64,000 nt of DNA from assembly GCF_932294415.1 (NCBI RefSeq), contig NC_065535.1, positions 68,937,362 through 69,001,361 on the forward strand, in the 5' to 3' direction. A model generated the notes under the pieces. The model searched no databases. It saw only the letters and a program-made list of their open reading frames with translations, and was not told where the DNA came from. The position numbers and the translations under genes were made by a program. This DNA is from Quercus robur. Taxonomy: Eukaryota > Streptophyta > Magnoliopsida > Fagales > Fagaceae. Of the stretch, positions 59,501-64,000 are shown in pieces (the stretch's first letter is position 1; each line of letters opens with the position of its first letter).

Positions 59501-61647
59501 GCATTACATTACAGCATTTTGTATTCTTTGTAATATATATTCCTATTTCTATGTAATTACCGTTACAATCTACTAAACATGTCCTAAGGATAATATTGAC
59601 TTGGTTTATTTATTTTATTTTTAACTAAATTAATCCATTTGAAATAATTGATAGTTCATGGGTGCTATTGAAATTTTAAGTATAATTTAGAAACAAAATT
59701 GTATCTTGCAATTTCGTTTCTTTTAAAAATAGTCAATAAGTTACTAGATGCTTAATTCTTTGTGGCTAAGAAGTATTTAATGTTTTGTAAGATGCAAGCA
59801 ATATTACACTCACATAATGTGTAAGACTCGTGAGATCCACATGTTATAACTGTGATATTACATGCATTTAGAGTAATAGATATTATCTATTAACAACATC
59901 CTAATGTAAATGTCATAAATCAAACGCAAGAAAATAATGCTCATCAAACATTTCTTCATACCACATCGAAAGGGCATGTATTATATAAACTAGCTTGTGA
60001 TTTAAATATACATTAAGATACATAATATAATTTTTATATATATATATATATAATTTAAATATTATTGATAGTCATTTTTATATTTTTTTTAACTCTTTAA
60101 AAAGTCTTATAAAAATATTATTAGGTAAAAAAATGTAAATTGTCAATTTTTTAATTTTTTTTATGTTCATTAATTTTAAACTCTTTAGTTTTTGTACACA
60201 ATAACTTACTTGGATGAATATTTATGATATGGTCCCCACATTTTATTCCAAATTAAAAAATAAAACTCTTTTTAAAAATAAGTAATTTAGGACACATGGT
60301 GCAAAATTAGATTCAATCGTAGAATCTGATTAAATTTTTTCTAAGCTTTGCCTATATACACACACATAAAAGCTCCCTGACCAATTTTGAGTCACATCAT
60401 AAGTTGTGCTTGAAACATATGACTCAAAATCAATCTTTACACAGTCCTAGTATATCTTTCATTTATTTTCTATATAAATACATTAAAAATATTATTATAG
60501 TCAGTAAATATTTCAAGATTTTTTTTTAATTATTTATTTATTTAAAGTTATTTTATATATTTAACATAAAATTAAAATTTAATAAAAACTTGATGGTTTC
60601 AATGATATATTTTAAGATAATTTTATTATTCAATTTCAAACATTACTGATTTTTTTTATTTGATTTACATGTCTTTATTTTAATTAATTTATACAACGTA
60701 TGAACAACTAATGGATATTTACTTTTCTCTCTTTTAATGTATATTTTTATACTTTGTAGAAAACATTTTTGTACATTAAGAAAAAGAAAAAAAAAGGTTT
60801 TGCTACAAATATGTTTGGAGGCTATAACCACCGATAGAAAGATAACACGTGTATTATCATATGTAATGCACATGATTCATTTGGTTGGTTGGTTTAAGTG
60901 AGCCATATGTATCATACATGATAAGGACAAATGTAATCTTCCTATTATTGATTGGACAAAATTTAGGTGCAATACTTTAAGTGTTGTTTCTTAGGTTCTC
61001 CTCTTAAAATTTTGTCATGTGGTTACTTAACTAAAAAATACACTTCCATTTCATGAAAAAATTCCACATGATAGAATTTTAAGAGCAAAACTTAAGGAAT
61101 AGCACCTAAGTACTGTACTTAAGTCTTACCCTTATTGATTGGAGCCCAAAGCTCTAAACATTTAAAGCCAAACTTTGACTTAAAAAAATGATAAAATTTG
61201 GTTACAAACTTGGTTGTAACTAATGCCTATAGGCTATAACTCCTATTAAAAAAAATTAATATGACTATATATTTTGAAAATTTAGCCATTTGAGTATATA
61301 TTTTTATGTTCTTAATATATGTGTTAAATTTTATGATAATTAGATATTATTTATTATTTAATTTATAAATTTATTTTCTTTGCTTAATTAGAGAACTATA
61401 AAAATTTAAAATTTAAACATTTGATTAAAACATTACTATTGATATTTGATAGCCTCAAAATTTTGCAAAACACATTAACTATATGTTGAACTACAAAACT
61501 GTCTTTTTATGGTTGCTAATTGATCCCCCCTTACTTGCCACATATCCACACAACCATATTTGCATAAACATTAAAAAACATAGAAAAGATCGCCAGAGAT
61601 TGTTAACAGTGATACACGAGGCATAGTTTGTGACGAAAGTTGTGTTC
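59501..61647. other. Intergenic DNA and GPDH upstream region
   Basis: Strongly AT-rich with TATA-type runs near 60030-60051. No gene or clear element was recognised. The last 150 bp are less AT-rich and include the GPDH leader. Confidence 0.45.
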
Positions 61648-61674
61648 ATGGCAATGGCATCTCCGCCCAAATGA
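61648..61674 (+). promoter_or_regulatory. Upstream ORF overlapping the GPDH start
   Basis: An ATG at 61648 opens an 8-codon frame (MAMASPPK) whose TGA (61672-61674) overlaps the main ATG (61671-61673) in the AATGA arrangement. It lies in another frame. If the transcript includes it, it could lower or regulate initiation at the long start. Confidence 0.5.
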
Positions 61675-62376
61675 GCCGCCCTCTTCCTCTTATATTCTCT
61701 CTTGCGAGCGCAAGTCTTGGTCTTCATCTCCGTTTCTCTCCCTCTCGTTTCCAACACAACCCATCATTCACATTCACATCTCTCTCTCGCTTCATGGCTC
61801 CAGCATTTGAAGCCCAAGGTGGAGCACCACCACCACAAGCGGAACCCGTACAAGAACAAGCCGCCGCCGCCTCACAAAACAATGCCCACTTCTCCAATTA
61901 TGAATCCAAAGTCACCATTGTTGGTAGTGGCAACTGGGGCAGTGTGGCTTCCAAGCTCATTGCCTCCAACACCCTTAGGCTCTCCTCTTTCCATGGTATT
62001 TACTATTTACTTTTATATGCTATATATAAGTTATACATGTGGTTGACTCTGACTATTCTTTTGAGAATTCATAGCCGACCCTAAAATTTTGAGACCAAGG
62101 CCTGGTTGTTGTTGTAATGCATACATATAAGCTAGCAAATATAGATTTGATTCATTGTTATTATTCATGTCTTGCTCATTTCTTATCGTTCCATTTGTTT
62201 TCTAATGATGAAGAATGCTTCAAAAGCCACGCCAATTACCAAAATATTTGTTATTTAACATAGTTTCGAATTGAGCTTCTATAGAATTGGACAATTTTAT
62301 ATAAAGAATTTTGATTTCTTTTGCTTTTGCTACCTTTGTCAGCAACCAAAAATATGTTTCAATGAAAACCCAATTT

Positions 62377-62416
<40 letters not shown>

Positions 62417-63962
62417 GAAATTCAGATGAAGTGAGGATGTGGGTCTTTGAGGAAATATTACCAAGTGGTGAGAAGCTCACAGATGTCATCAACTCTACCA
62501 ATGTAAACACTTTATAACCTGCATCACTTCATTATTATCTGTGTTTTTGCAATATTTCTACACGGTAATCTCTTGGTTTCTTTAACAGGAAAATGTGAAA
62601 TATCTCCCTGGTATTAAGCTTGGAAAAAATGTTGTTGCAGACCCAGACCTTGAAAATGCTGGTATGAGTTTCTTGTTTTTGCCGAGTGTCCTGTCTATCT
62701 TGTAATATTCATATGGTAGATTATACTTTTGGTCCCTGAAATTTGGGTTATGTTCAATTTTGGTCCTTCAAATTTAAAAGGTTTGGATTTGGTTCCTGAA
62801 ATTTCAAAAAGGAAATAATTTCATCCCTCCATCTATGAGCTCAGTTTGATTTTGGTTTCTAAAATAGGTGCTTGGTTTGACTTGGTCCCTAAAAAATGGG
62901 GTGCTTCAGCGTCCCATTAATCCTGTTAACTAAAAAATAGATGGAGAGGCCAAATTGTTCTCTTTTTGAAATTTCAAGCACCAAATATGAGGAACCAAAA
63001 TTGTACCTACACCAAATTTCAGGGAGGAAAAATATAATTTACCCTATGGTTCTCATGTGATCACCTGGTTTGTTGTTCTGATGGGGGTATTATCCATTAT
63101 GCAGTGAAGGATGCAAACATGTTGGTTTTTGTGACCCCACATCAATTTATGGAGGGAATATGTAGGAAGCTTGTTGGGAAAATAAATGGAGATGTGCAGG
63201 CTATTTCCCTCATCAAAGGGATGGAGGTCAAGATGGAAGGCCCATGCATGATCTCTTCTCTCATCTCTGAGCAATTAGGGATTAATTGTTGTGTCCTAAT
63301 GGGGGCCAACATTGCTAACGAGGTAATTAATAGGATTTTCCATCATTCTTCTTGGCAATTCAAGTGCTGGCTCATTTTCTAATACTAGAGGTTAATGTGC
63401 AGATTGCCACGGAGAAGTTTAGTGAAGCGACAGTTGGATACAGAGAGAACAGAGAAATTGCAGAGAAATGGGTTCAACTGTTTAGTACTCCCTATTTCTT
63501 AGTCACAGCTGTGAGTGCAATAGACACATTCAATTGATAAAAATCAATTTTGTAAATTACTTAGCAAGTAATATGAAGTACCATAATTCTAAATCATTCA
63601 CAAAAACCTTGACTTGAATAAAGGAATTGTCTTAGAGTGATTTATAGGAAGATTTAATACGGCAGAAACATAAAAAGTCAAACTGCCATTTTTTACGTGG
63701 GTTATGATTAGATGCACATCAAATCACTGTCTAAGACATGCTTTGTTCGTAATTTTTCATATGACATTATCAAATAGGTCCAAGATGTGGAAGGAGTTGA
63801 ACTATGTGGGACCCTGAAAAACGTTGTGGCCTTAGCAGCAGGTTAGTAGTACAATTTAGCTCTTTTTCTTCTCCTTTAAACAAATTTAATAAGTAATGAA
63901 GGAATTAATTCACTGATGGGACAGGTTTTGTGGATGGCTTGGAGATGGGGAATAATACAAAA
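61671..63962 (+). CDS. NAD-dependent glycerol-3-phosphate dehydrogenase, plastid-type (5' part)
   Basis: Seven exons are in the window: 61671-61995, 62426-62502, 62589-62661, 63105-63322, 63403-63510, 63778-63841 and 63925-63962. All have GT-AG junctions in frame, giving 301 residues; the rest lies beyond the right edge. The enzyme interconverts dihydroxyacetone phosphate and glycerol 3-phosphate, feeding glycerolipid synthesis. The NAD-binding fold shows VTIVGSGNWGSVASKLIAS (GSGNWG at 85-90), then DEVRMWVFEE and ENVKYLPGIKLGKNVVADPD. VTPHQFMEGI, ISLIKGMEV and VLMGANIANE follow, with VELCGTLKNVVALAAGFVDG carrying the catalytic-lysine region. It matches the Arabidopsis At5g40610 type rather than the cytosolic GPDHC type. 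Residues 1-41 are Ser/Arg-rich, fitting a transit peptide; a start at Met42 (61794) would give a cytosolic form. Confidence 0.95.
62717..63042. mobile_element. Foldback element in intron 3 of the GPDH gene
   Basis: The left end (ATTATACTTTTGGTCCCTGA) and the inverted right end (TTATATTTTTCCTCCCTGAA) match, both followed by AATTTGG and CAATTTTGG. It fills most of the 443-bp intron 62662-63104. The interior contains the 'TTGGTCCCT' phrase common in such plant elements. Confidence 0.7.
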
Positions 63963-64000
63963 GTAAGTGCAAACAATACTCAACTTAGCTAGAAGTTTCT

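Noticed and set aside
1-64000. A novel multi-gene defence or biosynthetic system
   Set aside because: The host genes are functionally unrelated and far apart. Everything else is explained by known repeat classes.

Overview
This window is nuclear DNA of a flowering plant, very probably a woody eudicot. It has AT-rich intergenic DNA, GT-AG introns, a plant-type class I small heat-shock protein, a classical arabinogalactan protein, a CIA2-like CCT-domain factor and a plastid-type glycerol-3-phosphate dehydrogenase. The mix of retroelements with recurring TCCGAGGA motifs and an Au-like SINE fits Fagaceae (oak or chestnut group), but that assignment is inference from memory of such repeats.

Real genes are sparse. 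(1) Minus-strand class I sHSP (2385-2798) with TATA box and heat-shock element. (2) Minus-strand CCT-domain gene (20913-26796), three exons, the last only 24 bp long and 3.5 kb from the second. (3) Minus-strand tRNA-Pro(AGG) (29143-29214). (4) Plus-strand pectate lyase (34618-36546), three exons, 403 aa. (5) Minus-strand classical AGP (43614-44141). (6) Plus-strand ATP23/M76 metalloprotease (48647-50995), five exons, 195 aa. (7) A small two-exon gene at 52529-52844 that was not visible as a long ORF; its product ends in a RGF/GOLVEN-type peptide motif. (8) The first seven exons of plastid-type NAD-dependent glycerol-3-phosphate dehydrogenase (61671 to the right edge), cut by the window.

The remainder is repeat-rich. 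The largest unit is a young, non-autonomous LTR retrotransposon (6613-12197, minus) with two 765-bp LTRs, PBS and PPT but no recognisable gag or pol. It carries 13 tandem 81-bp units and two diverged plus-sense modules. A related solo LTR with perfect target duplication (58661-59336) sits inside a MITE. There is a small solo LTR with perfect duplication (1358-1642) inside a tandem duplication, a TRIM-like pair (3694-4628), a copia-like LTR (13683-14290), another probable solo LTR (19615-20394), a LINE RNase H remnant (17413-18500), and a SINE with a perfect 13-bp duplication (39464-39639). Many foldback or MITE-type DNA elements and several local tandem duplications are also present, including an 834-bp duplication whose second copy took a 1.37-kb insertion.

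The genes are unrelated in function and share no operon-like arrangement. No defence system or other multi-gene cassette was found. The most interesting items are the hidden peptide gene, the split CCT terminal exon, and the structure of the non-autonomous retrotransposon.
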